Assembly: GCF_004014875.1 (NCBI RefSeq)
Contig: NZ_CP034929.1
Span: forward strand, 1,178,001-1,242,000
Length of the DNA stretch: 64,000 bases
Direction of reading: 5' to 3'
DNA from: Nocardioides yefusunii
GTDB lineage: Bacteria; Actinomycetota; Actinomycetes; Propionibacteriales; Nocardioidaceae
Position numbers and translations under genes: made by a program
Notes under the pieces: model-generated
What the model saw: the letters and a program-made list of their open reading frames with translations, nothing else
Told to the model about the DNA's origin: nothing
The model's database searches: none
Shown here: positions 63,788 to 64,000 of the stretch, piece by piece
How positions within the stretch are numbered: the first letter of the stretch is position 1
How the letters are laid out: each line of letters opens with the position of its first letter

Positions 63788-64000
63788 TCACGCAGGATCG
63801 GTGATCTGCGGGACCCGTCGAGTGAGGCGCAGGGTGGTGTTCTTGGTACGTCCCGCCTTCACCCGGAACGACGGACGCAGCGAGGCGCCGGCGTGGGTGG
63901 GGGTTGCCTGCACCACGAACGTGTAGCGCCCAGGGGAGAGCCCGCGCAGGGAGAGGTCGCCCCCGCGTACCTTCACCACCCACCACTGGCCGGTGCTGCG
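63788..64000 (-). CDS. C-terminal end of an unrecognised protein (partial)
   Basis: The last 70 codons of a frame that continues beyond the right edge. LRGLSPGRYTFVVQATPTHA resembles the end strands of an Ig-like or fibronectin-like domain of secreted actinobacterial proteins, followed by a basic stretch RVKAGRTKNTTLRLTRR. The stop faces the tRNA-Asn terminator. No function can be given. Confidence 0.65.
   Translation of the reverse strand, partial: RSTGQWWVVKVRGGDLSLRGLSPGRYTFVVQATPTHAGASLRPSFRVKAGRTKNTTLRLTRRVPQITDPA

Overview
The window is about 64 kb of a high-GC actinobacterial chromosome. Many GTG starts, long runs of genes joined by 4-bp ATGA/GTGA overlaps, a 10-methyl fatty acid pair, DUF3097 beside hemW and hrcA, and the conserved order dnaJ-rsmE-HIT-phoH-ybeY-era-recO-uppS-zur-glyS-dusB-dgt-dnaG fit Propionibacteriales, most likely a Nocardioides-like organism. 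Genus is an inference from gene order and protein style only.

Host part (1-47.5 kb). It begins with the DNA-uptake pair comEA/comEC and holA, then convergent rpsT, a phosphotransferase and lepA. A long-chain acyl-CoA synthetase, hemW, DUF3097 and a metallo-beta-lactamase gene follow. hrcA carries a textbook CIRCE operator and is followed by dnaJ, rsmE, a GerMN lipoprotein, a HIT protein, phoH, ybeY and a degenerate deaminase-like gene. A two-gene bfaA/bfaB-type operon for 10-methyl branched fatty acids precedes a siderophore-interacting protein gene coupled to era. leuA has a leader peptide with four leucine codons and an attenuator-like hairpin. An orphan sensor kinase, recO and uppS come next. 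A zinc-uptake operon (znuA-znuC-znuB-zur) lies behind two Zur-like boxes, and all four of its proteins carry histidine-rich segments. glyS, a secreted protein, dusB, a secreted M15-like protein, two overlapping crcB genes, dgt, a flavin monooxygenase, a YihY-type membrane protein and dnaG complete the host block. Several genes have a -10-like hexamer 6-8 nt before the start codon and no Shine-Dalgarno sequence, as expected for leaderless mRNAs. Strong GC-rich hairpins separate convergent pairs.

Prophage (47.5-63.5 kb). A compact 15.9-kb element is integrated in the 3' half of a tRNA-Asn(GUU) gene, with 39-bp direct repeats as attL and attR. It encodes a full set of head and tail proteins: HNH-terminase fusion, portal, protease-capsid fusion, connectors, tail tube, frameshifted tail chaperones and a 340-residue tape measure. 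It also encodes an M15-type lysin, a membrane protein, a collagen-like fibre with a deacetylase-like domain, a small possible anti-defence gene and a tyrosine integrase. No replication gene is visible. This resembles the miniature siphophages of actinobacteria, here with integration functions.

The main discovery candidate is at the attachment site. The repressor-like HTH gene on the minus strand runs into attL and stops one base outside the core. In the excised circle the same frame would cross attP and continue for 33 more codons before the integrase gene. Integration therefore trims the repressor from 126 to 93 residues, the layout of the integration-dependent immunity switch known from mycobacteriophages BPs, Brujita and Charlie. 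The right end (63.5-64 kb) holds the displaced terminator of the first tRNA, a second intact tRNA-Asn with its own near-identical terminator, and the end of a further gene.
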